DNA of 26,158 bases from JAGXLC01 sp046545795 (GCA_046545795.1 JBKGZD010000018.1:1-26158); one strand, 5' to 3'. Counted from the first letter of the stretch, positions 7,878 through 16,049 are shown. Program-made: numbers and translations. The notes: generated by a model not told the origin, from the letters alone.

Positions 7878-8819
7878 TTAGAAAAACAGCCAGCCTGATT
7901 CTTCAAGCTGGAAAGTAGTATCTCCTATTTGGTTACCATCAGCAAAAACAAATACTGTATATTCTCCTGGATCAAGTTCTCCCTCAGTATCGAAATAAAT
8001 GCACACATCCTGTTCTTCTCCTGTGTATTCTATTTGCCTTCTAGCGGAGTATACAATTTTTTCATCCTCGTATTCAAAAAGATTGTCTTCTGAGTTGGTT
8101 AATATTGCATCATCTTCAGGGGATGCTATACGGATATAAAAATACCTTTCTCCTGGCTCAACAAGATCATTTTCTTCAACCTTAAAACATACTTTTATTT
8201 TTTCAATTTTATCTACCCGGTTTTTCTCTTTTCCTTTTTTATTAATAGGTATTGCGTTGAGATCTTCTGTGCGCAGCACTTTTGCACGTGTTACTTGCTC
8301 CGTCAGGGTTTCTTTGTCTTCTTCCAGTTGTTTCTTTGATTTCTCTGTTTCTTCCAAATTTTCTCTGACTATTTTGTTTTCTGCCAGAAGCTCCTGGTTA
8401 AGCTGATTTAACGAGTCAATTTGACGAACATAACTTTTGGCTACACTCCTTACGGTTTTAAGCTCATCTTGTAGTTTTTTAATTTTTGTATAGTTTGTTG
8501 CTTTAACCGTTTTCAATTCAGAAATCAAATTGTCTATCCTGCTTTGTTCTTGCTCTAATTCCAGGTTCATAGAGTCATTTGTTGTTTTCAATGAATCGTA
8601 TTCATTGCGTAAATCAACAAACTCGGTTTCCAGTGAATCTTTTTCTCTGGAGAGGGCATCTGTTATTTGAGTGGTGGTTTTTTTCTGGTCTATATATAAC
8701 CAACTTATGAAAATCAGAAGTCCAAACAGAAAGATAAGTACAACCGTTAAAGCCGGTGAAACTTTCCGTTTTTGTTTTTCCGGATTCTGTGCTTCGTTTT
8801 TACCGTTTTGATTTGCCAT
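7878..8819 (-). CDS. Membrane-anchored coiled-coil protein of unknown function
   Basis: A 313-residue protein that I cannot name. Three parts are visible. A short basic N-terminal tail is followed by one hydrophobic segment (about 22-43, VSPALTVVLIF then LFGLLIFISWLYI). Residues about 50-180 form a long heptad-rich coiled coil full of E, K, L and S/T. A basic linker (190-207) leads to a C-terminal beta-rich domain at about 208-307 that contains VCFKVEENDLVEPGERYFYI and ends in DGNQIGDTTFQLEESG. The N-in topology implied by the charges would put the coiled coil and beta domain in the periplasm; this is inference. I have a general memory of similar proteins in Bacteroidota without a function. 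A candidate promoter and two palindromes lie upstream and a hairpin downstream, so it looks like its own transcription unit. Confidence 0.85.
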   Translation of the reverse strand: MANQNGKNEAQNPEKQKRKVSPALTVVLIFLFGLLIFISWLYIDQKKTTTQITDALSREKDSLETEFVDLRNEYDSLKTTNDSMNLELEQEQSRIDNLISELKTVKATNYTKIKKLQDELKTVRSVAKSYVRQIDSLNQLNQELLAENKIVRENLEETEKSKKQLEEDKETLTEQVTRAKVLRTEDLNAIPINKKGKEKNRVDKIEKIKVCFKVEENDLVEPGERYFYIRIASPEDDAILTNSEDNLFEYEDEKIVYSARRQIEYTGEEQDVCIYFDTEGELDPGEYTVFVFADGNQIGDTTFQLEESGWLFF

Positions 8820-8859
8820 GGCAAAATAATTTTGGTTTGTTTAACTTTTAGTCTTTATA

Positions 8860-8876
8860 ATCATTACATTAATGAT
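8860..8876. repeat. Palindrome at the start of the coiled-coil gene transcript
   Basis: ATCATTA-CAT-TAATGAT, a 7-bp perfect inverted repeat with a 3-base spacer, just downstream of the candidate -7 element and 41 bases before the start codon. Could be an operator or a 5' mRNA hairpin. Confidence 0.5.
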
Positions 8877-8879
8877 ATG

Positions 8880-8887
8880 CAAAAATA
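8880..8887 (-). promoter_or_regulatory. Candidate -7 element for the coiled-coil gene
   Basis: Reads TATTTTTG on the minus strand, an exact TAnnTTTG, 60 bases upstream of the start codon at 8819. No TTTG is found at -33 spacing. Confidence 0.35.
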
Positions 8888-8921
8888 GGTTAATTTTATA
8901 TTCTTTAGGTAATAATGGGTT

Positions 8922-8941
8922 TAATTAATGTTCATTAATTA
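8922..8941. repeat. 20-base palindrome between the adaptor and coiled-coil genes
   Basis: TAATTAATG-TT-CATTAATTA, a 9-bp perfect inverted repeat with a 2-base spacer. It shares the core CATTAAT with the palindrome at 8860-8876. No T-run follows, so an operator is more likely than a terminator. Confidence 0.5.
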
Positions 8942-8958
8942 TTCTCTAAACGATAAAA

Positions 8959-10083
8959 TTATTGTTTTATATATTTTTTTAGAAGAAATCCTGAACCTTT
9001 GGTCACAATATTTTTGTTTTTCAGCGTATCAGGGTTTTTTATTGAGATATATCCTTCACAGGTATCAATTATTGAGACAGTTGCCGGGGAATAGTTTTGC
9101 TGCCCTTTGATGAAAAGATAATTGTTGTTTTCGTGTGTTCTTACAGCGCTTGAATCGATTGCCAAAACCCTCGCAGAATCAATACCAATGATTGCCTTTG
9201 TGGTTAATCCGGGGAATAAGTTTTTATTCTTTTTTATGGGCTTAGCCATGGCTTTAAATGTGTTGGTTTTAGGATTAATTTCTTTATGGATTTGGGTGAT
9301 AATGGCTTCCTGTTTTTTATTGTTTATTGAATAATCTACCTTTTGCTTGTTTTCAATGTCAAAAATAAAATTTGCCGGTATATCCAATTCAACCTGTACA
9401 TAGCGAATATCCATTATTTTGCAAACAGGATTTGCTGAATTTGATAATTGGCCTGTGCTTGGTATTATTTCTGTGATAATTCCTTCTTCTGGTGCATATA
9501 AAGTAATGAACGGAGATATTTTACCTTCAGCTACTTTTTCTTTGTTAATGTTGAGCATATCCAGCTTTTGTTCCAGCGATTTTAAGCTGGCTTCCGTTTG
9601 TTTATGGTGGGTTTTGCTTTTGTTCATATTTTTCAGGCTGCCCGCTTTTTCGAGGTATAATTCTCCTTGCCTTGAAAAATTGTCTTTCTCCAGCTCTGAT
9701 TGGGCAAGTGTTTTTATATATTCTTCCTGGAGATTTAGATAATCAGGATGATAAATTTTTGCCAGTGGAGTTCCTTTTTTTACATAATCACCAATTCCCG
9801 GGTAAATCTGTTTCACAAATCCTTCAATTGGGGGTATTACACTATAGATATTTCTGGGATCTGCTTTTACTGAAGCTTTTGCCGGGACTTTTACCGGGAA
9901 AATTTTATGTTGCAGTGTATCTGTTTGAATAGAGGCGTTTCTTTCTTCTTCCAATGTTAATGTGAGGGTAGAATCATTTTGGTTTATAGCAGCTTCTGAA
10001 GACAGCCTGTTATCTCCCTTTTTGTTGCAGGAAAATATTATAATGCCAGGGAGAAGAAAAAAGAAAAGTCTGATATTTTTCAT
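8959..10083 (-). CDS. CusB/CzcB-type RND efflux periplasmic adaptor lipoprotein
   Basis: Membrane-fusion adaptor that normally links an inner-membrane RND pump to an outer-membrane channel, here predicted as a periplasm-facing lipoprotein. The 374-residue protein starts with a signal ending in lipobox I16-F17-S18-C19. A lipoyl/barrel-sandwich half follows (about 80-115, with GFVKQIYPGIGDYVKKGTPL), then an alpha-hairpin (about 115-190), the second lipoyl half (about 195-225), a beta-barrel (about 228-300) and a membrane-proximal domain. The layout and the HPDYLNLQEEYI segment fit heavy-metal (CusB/CzcB) adaptors. It starts 7 bases after the CzcC-like gene. Unlike most such operons, no RND pump is next to it, and the next gene downstream is unrelated. 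The substrate cannot be read from the sequence. Confidence 0.9.
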   Translation of the reverse strand: MKNIRLFFFLLPGIIIFSCNKKGDNRLSSEAAINQNDSTLTLTLEEERNASIQTDTLQHKIFPVKVPAKASVKADPRNIYSVIPPIEGFVKQIYPGIGDYVKKGTPLAKIYHPDYLNLQEEYIKTLAQSELEKDNFSRQGELYLEKAGSLKNMNKSKTHHKQTEASLKSLEQKLDMLNINKEKVAEGKISPFITLYAPEEGIITEIIPSTGQLSNSANPVCKIMDIRYVQVELDIPANFIFDIENKQKVDYSINNKKQEAIITQIHKEINPKTNTFKAMAKPIKKNKNLFPGLTTKAIIGIDSARVLAIDSSAVRTHENNNYLFIKGQQNYSPATVSIIDTCEGYISIKNPDTLKNKNIVTKGSGFLLKKYIKQ

Positions 10084-10090
10084 TGCTCTG

Positions 10091-11347
10091 TTACTTTAGA
10101 TAAAATTCCAGTTGGACAGCAGTTTGATTGTAATTTTTAACTGCTCTGAGATAATCTTCTTTTATGTTATATGCTCTTGCAAGCAAGTCGACATATTCCT
10201 GGTAATCGATCTTTTCGTTAAGAAATTGTTCTTGAGCATACGATAATATATTTTCGCTTTCTTTGAGGCCTGATTCATGATAAAAAATGATATCTTCTTT
10301 GTATGAATTCAAGCGATGCACAAGATTCTTAACAGTGGTTTCATGCTTTTGCTGTTGATAATTAAGATTATTTTCAGCAATTACTTTGTTTACTTTAGCT
10401 TTTTCTACATCAGCCTTTTGCGATTTAAAACTGACAGGAATTGATATGCCAAGCATCCAGCCATCAAATCCACCTTCGTTTTCTATTTCCTGCCAGAAAT
10501 ACCCGGCTGAAAGCTCCGGCAGATATTTTGCCTTTTGAACTTTTATCTCGTATTCGCTTGCACGAATTTTGTCTTCATACAATTCTTGGTAGCTGTTATT
10601 TACAATATCTTTTTGATTGCTTTTTGGTTGGTTTATTTCATATAGCAGAAGTGTGTCTGTGGCCGGCAAAATATGATGGCGGGTATTAAGCTGTGTTTTT
10701 AGTTCATTTTCTATGATACTGATTTGATTCCTTAGTTTTTTCAAGTCTCTCTTTGCTTTATGAAACATGCTTTGTGCAGATATTTCCGCTAATTCACCGG
10801 AGGTTCCCATTGTTTGACGTACTTCCGAAATTCTTTCCAGTTCTTTGTATACATCCAATCTTTCCTGCAGAATTTGCTTTTTATTATACAGGTATACCCA
10901 TTTAAAATAGGTCCGTTTTACTTCTTTTTCTGTTTCAGCTTTTATAATTTCCAACTCTTCTTCTTTTACCTCTTTTGAATAATCTGATTGCTTTTTTGTG
11001 TAATAAGATTGCAGTGGTGAACCAAGATTTTGATATACTTCTAATGTTTGATCGATTAGCGGGGAATGAATCTGACCTCTATGATATTCTGCCTGAAAAG
11101 GTTTAAGTTTAAATGCTACTCCGTCATATGCCGCTTTTTGACTTTCCAGTTTAGCGTTTTTGATATTTATATTGTTATCAAGCGCCAGCATGACAGCCTC
11201 TTCCATTGTCAGAGAACGAATAGTATCTTCAGCTCTTTCCTGTCCATTTAATGAATAAGGGAGCAGAGCAATCATGAAAGCATAGCATAGCCTTATCAGC
11301 ATAAAGGATTGGCCGGGAAGATATTGTGACAGGTTTGAATTTAACAT
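10091..11347 (-). CDS. TolC/CzcC-family outer-membrane efflux protein
   Basis: Outer-membrane channel subunit of a tripartite efflux system. The product has 418 residues from the first ATG; M16 (start at 11302) also fits well, because it begins a clean signal peptide MLIRLCYAFMIALLPYSLNG. The mature part has the two repeated halves of the OEP fold: LTMEEAVMLALDNNINIKNA (47-66) opens the first, and the second, at about 230-418, contains YLPELSAGYFWQEIE and long helices. The segment around AEYHRGQIHSPLIDQ resembles the TolC half that is fused to CusA-type pumps in many Bacteroidota, yet here it is a free protein with no pump domain. It follows lgt by 58 bases and is tightly coupled to the adaptor gene. 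Confidence 0.88.
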   Translation of the reverse strand: MLNSNLSQYLPGQSFMLIRLCYAFMIALLPYSLNGQERAEDTIRSLTMEEAVMLALDNNINIKNAKLESQKAAYDGVAFKLKPFQAEYHRGQIHSPLIDQTLEVYQNLGSPLQSYYTKKQSDYSKEVKEEELEIIKAETEKEVKRTYFKWVYLYNKKQILQERLDVYKELERISEVRQTMGTSGELAEISAQSMFHKAKRDLKKLRNQISIIENELKTQLNTRHHILPATDTLLLYEINQPKSNQKDIVNNSYQELYEDKIRASEYEIKVQKAKYLPELSAGYFWQEIENEGGFDGWMLGISIPVSFKSQKADVEKAKVNKVIAENNLNYQQQKHETTVKNLVHRLNSYKEDIIFYHESGLKESENILSYAQEQFLNEKIDYQEYVDLLARAYNIKEDYLRAVKNYNQTAVQLEFYLK

Positions 11348-11405
11348 TTGCCCGGTGTTTTTATCTGTTATGTCCTTATTATAAAGGGTGGAAAAGTGAG
11401 TTTTT

Positions 11406-12209
11406 TCACTGTTTCTTTGGTTGAGGCTTTTTCTTCAATGCACGATACAGTAATATTACTCCTGTTAACACAAATGGAATACTTAATATTTGCCCCATAT
11501 TTAAAGCCATTTCCTGTTCAAATGTAACCTGTACTTCCTTAATAAATTCAATGAAAAAGCGTGCTGTAAATACAAGGATTAAAAACAGGCTAAAAAGTAA
11601 ACCTTGTCTGAAATTTCCTTTCTTTTTAAAATATATTGATGTCAATAGTATAAATATCATTAAATAGGCAAGTGCCTCGTATATTTGTGTTGGGTGTTTA
11701 GGCATTACTTCATTTTTCCTTTCAAAAATGAATCCCCAGGGAAGCTCTGTTACAGTTCCGTATATTTCTGAATTCATGAGGTTTCCCATCCGAATGAAAA
11801 ATCCTGCTAAAGCAACAACAATAACTATCCTGTCGAGAATCCACATGTAGGGTTTCTTTTCTTTTCGTACAAAGAGGTATAACGCCAGTAGAATACCTAT
11901 GGCTGCACCGTGGCTTGCCAGACCTCCATGCCAGATAGCCAATATTTCTAATGGATGACTTAAATAATAATCAGGCTGATAAAAGAAGACATGGCCAAGG
12001 CGGGCGCCTAGAACGGTGCCAACAACCATGTAAATTGTAAGCTTGTCGAGAACTTCAACAGGAATTTTCTCGATTTTGAAAATCCTCATAAAAATATAAT
12101 AACCGATAAGAAAACCCAAAGCGAAAAACAATCCGTAATAACGGACAGAAAGCGGGCCGATGCTGAATATTTCCGGATCAACATCCCAGACAATATAATT
12201 TAAAAACAT
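11406..12209 (-). CDS. lgt: Prolipoprotein diacylglyceryl transferase
   Basis: Inner-membrane enzyme that moves diacylglycerol from phosphatidylglycerol to the lipobox cysteine of prolipoproteins, the first step of lipoprotein maturation. The 267-residue protein has about seven membrane segments and the Lgt signature: H100 in WHGGLASHG, then R140, N143, N146 and E148 in FIRMGNLMNSEIYG, matching the conserved family arginine, asparagine and glutamate residues. GARLGHVFFY (68-77) is another conserved stretch. A basic tail (KKKPQPKKQ) ends the protein. A -7 element lies 23 bases upstream. Two predicted substrates flank it: the adaptor lipoprotein on one side and the Ig-like lipoprotein on the other. 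Confidence 0.96.
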   Translation of the reverse strand: MFLNYIVWDVDPEIFSIGPLSVRYYGLFFALGFLIGYYIFMRIFKIEKIPVEVLDKLTIYMVVGTVLGARLGHVFFYQPDYYLSHPLEILAIWHGGLASHGAAIGILLALYLFVRKEKKPYMWILDRIVIVVALAGFFIRMGNLMNSEIYGTVTELPWGFIFERKNEVMPKHPTQIYEALAYLMIFILLTSIYFKKKGNFRQGLLFSLFLILVFTARFFIEFIKEVQVTFEQEMALNMGQILSIPFVLTGVILLYRALKKKPQPKKQ

Positions 12210-12232
12210 AATACTGGCTGTTTATTTTCCAA

Positions 12233-12240
12233 CAAATGTA
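12233..12240 (-). promoter_or_regulatory. Candidate -7 element for lgt
   Basis: Reads TACATTTG on the minus strand, an exact TAnnTTTG, 23 bases from the lgt start codon. This would give a short leader. No -33 TTTG at the standard distance. Confidence 0.4.
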
Positions 12241-12366
12241 GAAAATTATTTTGATAGATGTATAACGTAAAAATAAAGGAAAGTTTAAACTTAACATAAA
12301 AATTTTATTATACGACAATTTAAACCAGTGAAGCTTGGTTCTATATTACTTATTTCGAAATTTGGT

Positions 12367-12374
12367 TAATTTTG
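12367..12374 (+). promoter_or_regulatory. Candidate -7 element for the Ig-like lipoprotein gene
   Basis: TAATTTTG, an exact TAnnTTTG. It sits downstream of the first in-frame ATG (12335) but 35 bases before the ATG at 12410, so it supports the shorter start for the lipoprotein. Confidence 0.45.
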
Positions 12375-12409
12375 CAAAGATAAACCTTAATTCTTATTAT
12401 GTTTGTCTG

Positions 12410-14296
12410 ATGAATTTATTTTCAATGGTTAAGAGAGCCGATGTTATATTGTTTTTGGTAATTGCTGGTATTGTTCTTACCGGGTTGTTTACCAACTGTG
12501 CTAAAGAAGTTTCTCCTACTGGTGGTCCGACGGATTCTATCCCTCCCTCTTCTGTGCGGGAGGAACCTCCAAATTATAGCACAAATTTTAATTCCAGGGA
12601 AATAACTATATACTTTAATGAATTTATCCAGTTAGAAGATGTGAGGAGTCAGTTTTTAAGTTCCCCACCTTTTAAAAATTCCCCAGACATTAAAGAAAAG
12701 GGTAAGAGTATTGAAATTGAATTAAAGGATGAATTGATGGATTCAACAACCTACACCTTAAATTTTGGAAATGCAGTTGTTGATTTTCGTGAAGGCAACC
12801 CGTTAAAAAATTTTCGTTATATTTTTTCTACTGGAGATGAGCTGGATTCTTTAGAACTCTATGGGAAAGTTATTGATGCTTATACAAAGGAGCCCCGTGA
12901 AAATGTGCTTGTAATGCTATATAGTACGATCAAAGATTCTATCCCTCTTCTTGAGCTGCCGGAATATGTTTCCAGAACCAATGAAGATGGAGAATATCAG
13001 ATTTCAAATATTCGGCTGGATACTTTTAAGATTTTTGCACTTGAGGATGAAAACAGCAACTATCTCTATGATTCACCGGAAGAAGATATTGGATTTTCTG
13101 ATTCATTAATTATTTATGAAAAGCAACATGTGGAAATTCATGATACAATTTACCAGGATTCAATAATACCGCCTTCTGAACGTGGTAATGTTATAGATTC
13201 TGTTGTGCGTATCAGGAATAATGAAGTTTTTTCAGATACAATAATCCATGGAGTTAATGACAGTGTGCTAATAGACACCATTTTTTATGAAGATTATTAT
13301 GGATTCGATGCAATACAGAAGAACCTGAAAATGTTCAACGAAGAAAACAGGGAACAATATCTTAAGACTAGCTCCCGTGAGGATAAAAGGAAACTGTCAT
13401 TTGTTTTTAACAGACCTGTTATAGACAGTATTAGAATGGGTTTAGTGGATAGTATGGATTATAAATTTGATGAGGTTTTTCTGCCGGAAACAAAGAATAT
13501 GGAATCGGACACTGTTTCTTACTGGGTCAAAGATCCTGATGTGTATAACAAGGATGTTATTGCTTGTTGGGTAAGTTACCAGAGAAGGGATTCGCTTAAT
13601 CAATTATACTGGGAGGAAGATACGGTCAAGTTCAGATATTCGTTTGATAAAGACGAGGATAAAGAAGTAATGGATACTATGAATATTAACACCAATATCC
13701 CGGAGGGAGGGGAATTTGATTTGGATAAGGATATTTCTATCCGGCATGAATATCCTTTAGAGAGTATAGATACCTCCAGGATATGCTTATGGAAAAAAGA
13801 GGATACTTTACTGGTTGAACAACAATTCAGGCTTTACAAAAAAGATGGAGACTTGTATAATACATATCTTGATGTTGATTGGGAGCAGGGAGAAAAGTAT
13901 ATGTTTCAAATTCTTCCACAGTCTGTTCATGCTATTTATGAATTTTACCATGATACAGTGGATGTGAATTTTTCAACAAGAGAGGAAGATTATTATGGAA
14001 GCCTTACTTTAGATGTTCAGGACATTGATACTACTTATTTGATCCAGCTTTTTGATAAAAATGATAAAGTTGTAAAATCGAAATGGGTAGAAAACCCGGA
14101 GAAGAATATCGTAAATTTCGAATTTATTCCCCCGGCAACTTATAATTTAAGACTTATTCTTGATGCTAATAAAAATAAAGAGTGGGATACAGGGAATTAT
14201 ATGGAACACAGGCAACCAGAGGACGTACTATATTATCCGGAAGAAATTGATGTACGTTCAAACTGGGAGCTAGACCTTGAATGGAATCTGAAATAA
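12410..14296 (+). CDS. Ig-like domain lipoprotein, Bacteroidota type
   Basis: A predicted 628-residue lipoprotein. From the start at 12410 there is a basic, hydrophobic signal (VKRADVILFLVIAGIVLTG) ending in F27-T28-N29-C30, then AKEVSPTGGPTD; this C-x-K plus PTGGP start is typical of a Bacteroidota lipoprotein family annotated as Ig-like domain-containing. Asparagine just before the cysteine is unusual for a lipobox. An N-terminal bacterial Ig-like (Big_5/SbsA) domain covers about 45-140 (EITIYFNEFIQLED, TTYTLNFGNAVVDF, RYIFSTGDELDSL). A carboxypeptidase-regulatory-like beta domain follows (VIDAYTKEPRENVLVMLY to about 235). The acidic rest has more beta repeats. Function unknown; an envelope or structural role is inferred. 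An in-frame ATG at 12335 would add 25 residues, but a promoter element lies inside that extension. The ATG at 12425 is also possible. Confidence 0.88.
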   Translation: MNLFSMVKRADVILFLVIAGIVLTGLFTNCAKEVSPTGGPTDSIPPSSVREEPPNYSTNFNSREITIYFNEFIQLEDVRSQFLSSPPFKNSPDIKEKGKSIEIELKDELMDSTTYTLNFGNAVVDFREGNPLKNFRYIFSTGDELDSLELYGKVIDAYTKEPRENVLVMLYSTIKDSIPLLELPEYVSRTNEDGEYQISNIRLDTFKIFALEDENSNYLYDSPEEDIGFSDSLIIYEKQHVEIHDTIYQDSIIPPSERGNVIDSVVRIRNNEVFSDTIIHGVNDSVLIDTIFYEDYYGFDAIQKNLKMFNEENREQYLKTSSREDKRKLSFVFNRPVIDSIRMGLVDSMDYKFDEVFLPETKNMESDTVSYWVKDPDVYNKDVIACWVSYQRRDSLNQLYWEEDTVKFRYSFDKDEDKEVMDTMNINTNIPEGGEFDLDKDISIRHEYPLESIDTSRICLWKKEDTLLVEQQFRLYKKDGDLYNTYLDVDWEQGEKYMFQILPQSVHAIYEFYHDTVDVNFSTREEDYYGSLTLDVQDIDTTYLIQLFDKNDKVVKSKWVENPEKNIVNFEFIPPATYNLRLILDANKNKEWDTGNYMEHRQPEDVLYYPEEIDVRSNWELDLEWNLK

Positions 14297-14324
14297 TTGT
14301 TGAATCATCATAAATATTTTTGCT

Positions 14325-14636
14325 ATGTCAGTATTAATGGAATTTGCTATGTTTCCAACGGATAAGGGCGAAAGCGTTAGTGATCCTGTTTCAAAGGTTA
14401 TTGAAATGATAAAAAATGAAGGTGTGCCTTATAAGTTAACTGCAATGGGGACAATAGTGGAAACAGAAACAATGGAAGAAGCCCTTGCGATTGTGCAGAA
14501 ATCACATGATGTTTTAGCCAAAGACGCTAACCGGATTTACAGCACGATTAAGTTTGATGTGAGAAAGAATAAATCAAACCGGTTAGAGGGGAAAATTAAA
14601 TCTATAGAAGACCAGATTGGTAGTGTAGAGCATTAA
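14325..14636 (+). CDS. MTH1187 family thiamine-binding protein
   Basis: A 103-residue cytosolic protein of the MTH1187/YkoF-like family, whose members form small ferredoxin-like oligomers; some bind thiamine. The start MSVLMEFAMFPTDKGESVSD, the middle YKLTAMGTIVE and the C-terminal DVRKNKSNRLEGKI are all family landmarks, and the length is typical. It follows the Ig-like lipoprotein by 28 bases and is probably cotranscribed, although the two products act in different compartments. No thiamine riboswitch or other thiamine gene is visible nearby. Ligand binding is inferred from the family only. Confidence 0.93.
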   Translation: MSVLMEFAMFPTDKGESVSDPVSKVIEMIKNEGVPYKLTAMGTIVETETMEEALAIVQKSHDVLAKDANRIYSTIKFDVRKNKSNRLEGKIKSIEDQIGSVEH

Positions 14637-14670
14637 ATTTGTAAATGTATAGTGAATCTTATAATAAAAT

Positions 14671-14740
14671 GGGGCTGTCTAAAAAGGTCTTTATAAAAGA
14701 TTTGCTGAAAATCATTTTGTAGAACTTTTAAACAGCCCTA
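14671..14740. repeat. Imperfect 70-base palindrome, bidirectional terminator or MITE-like element
   Basis: GGGCTGTCTAAAAAGGTCT (14672-14690) is an imperfect inverted copy of AGAACTTTTAAACAGCCCT (14721-14739), with a smaller GATTT/AAATC hairpin in the middle. It lies between the convergent thiamine-binding gene and clpX. It could end transcription from both sides, but the T-runs after it are broken. The GGGCTGTC start also resembles termini of some insertion sequences, from memory. I see no clear target duplication. Confidence 0.6.
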
Positions 14741-14765
14741 TTCTATTAATTATATTTTTTGAGTA

Positions 14766-15986
14766 TTATGCAACTTTCAGTCTGTGCATATTTACTTTAT
14801 CCAATTTTTCTTTGGCAAACTGTAGAGTCACTTCAATTTCGTTTTCGTTATTTGATGGTGTTTCATACATAACATCTCTCATAACTGCTTCGCAAATTGA
14901 ACGCAGTCCACGCGCTCCCAGTTTAAATTCAATTGCTTTTTCAACGATATAGTCCAATACCTCATCCTTAAATTTCAGTTGCATACCATCTAATTCAAAT
15001 AGCTTTTCATATTGTTTGACGATAGAATTTTTTGGATCCGTTAATATTTGTCTTAGAGCAGATTTATCAAGCGGTTCCAGGTATGTTAATACTGGTAATC
15101 GTCCTATAATTTCGGGTATTAGGCCATAAGCTTTCAGGTCTTGAGGCGCAATATATTGCAGGAGATTATTCCTGTCAATGTTTTCTTTCTTTTTACTGGC
15201 AGCGTATCCTACTACCTGCGTATTGAGCCTTTGTCCAATTTTTTTCTCTATTCCGTCAAATGCACCACCACATATAAACAGGATGTTATTTGTATTGACC
15301 TGGATCATTTTTTGGTCGGGGTGTTTTCTGCCACCTTGCGGCGGGACATTTATCGCGGAGCCTTCCAGTAGTTTAAGTAATCCCTGCTGAACACCTTCTC
15401 CGGATACATCTCTTGTTATTGAGGGGTTATCTCCTTTACGGGCAATTTTATCAATTTCATCAATAAAAACGATTCCTCTTTCCGCTGCTTCGACGTTATA
15501 ATCAGCAACCTGGAGGAGTCTTGATAATATGCTCTCTATATCTTCTCCAACATATCCTGCTTCCGTAAGTACCGTAGCGTCGACAATGGTAAAGGGTACC
15601 TGTAGCATTTTTGCGATTGTTCTGGCTAACAAAGTTTTTCCTGTTCCTGTTTCACCTACTAAAATGATGTTGGATTTTTCAATTTCAATATCATCCTTTT
15701 GGCCTTTTTCATTATACATTAGTCTCTTATAGTGGTTGTAAACAGCAACAGAAAGGGTTTTTTTCGCTTCATCCTGGCCTATAACATATTGGTTAAGAAA
15801 TTTATTTATTTCAATTGGTTTTAGTAATTCAACCTCATTTATGTCGAAATCGCTTTTCTTTTTTACTTCTTCCTGAACTATGTTATGAGCCTGTTCTATA
15901 CACCTATCACAAATATGTCCTGAAATCCCTGCTATTAAAAGGTTTGTATCCTTTTTTTCTCTTCCGCAAAATGAACACTTTTCCAT
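14766..15986 (-). CDS. clpX: ATP-dependent Clp protease ATP-binding subunit ClpX
   Basis: AAA+ unfoldase hexamer that recognises tagged proteins, unfolds them and feeds them to ClpP. The 406-residue protein has the N-terminal zinc-binding domain with C4, C7, C26 and C29; Walker A GETGTGKT (111-118); pore loop GYVGE (144-148); Walker B FIDEID (174-179); the RKH substrate loop (220-222); and sensor-2 GARGLR near 360. The ClpP-docking loop reads VGY (259-261) where E. coli has IGF. The length is normal. It lies downstream of clpP but a strong terminator separates them, so clpX is probably transcribed on its own. No exact -7 element was found in 15987-16049. Confidence 0.97.
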   Translation of the reverse strand: MEKCSFCGREKKDTNLLIAGISGHICDRCIEQAHNIVQEEVKKKSDFDINEVELLKPIEINKFLNQYVIGQDEAKKTLSVAVYNHYKRLMYNEKGQKDDIEIEKSNIILVGETGTGKTLLARTIAKMLQVPFTIVDATVLTEAGYVGEDIESILSRLLQVADYNVEAAERGIVFIDEIDKIARKGDNPSITRDVSGEGVQQGLLKLLEGSAINVPPQGGRKHPDQKMIQVNTNNILFICGGAFDGIEKKIGQRLNTQVVGYAASKKKENIDRNNLLQYIAPQDLKAYGLIPEIIGRLPVLTYLEPLDKSALRQILTDPKNSIVKQYEKLFELDGMQLKFKDEVLDYIVEKAIEFKLGARGLRSICEAVMRDVMYETPSNNENEIEVTLQFAKEKLDKVNMHRLKVA

Positions 15987-16049
15987 AATTAATTTCTATT
16001 CTTTTTTCACTAAATTGAACGTACTAAGTTACTTATTAATTTTCTGATT

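Noticed and set aside
14297..14324. Possible thiamine riboswitch before the thiamine-binding gene
   Set aside because: The gap is only 28 bases and the region before the upstream gene shows none of the conserved TPP riboswitch sequence.
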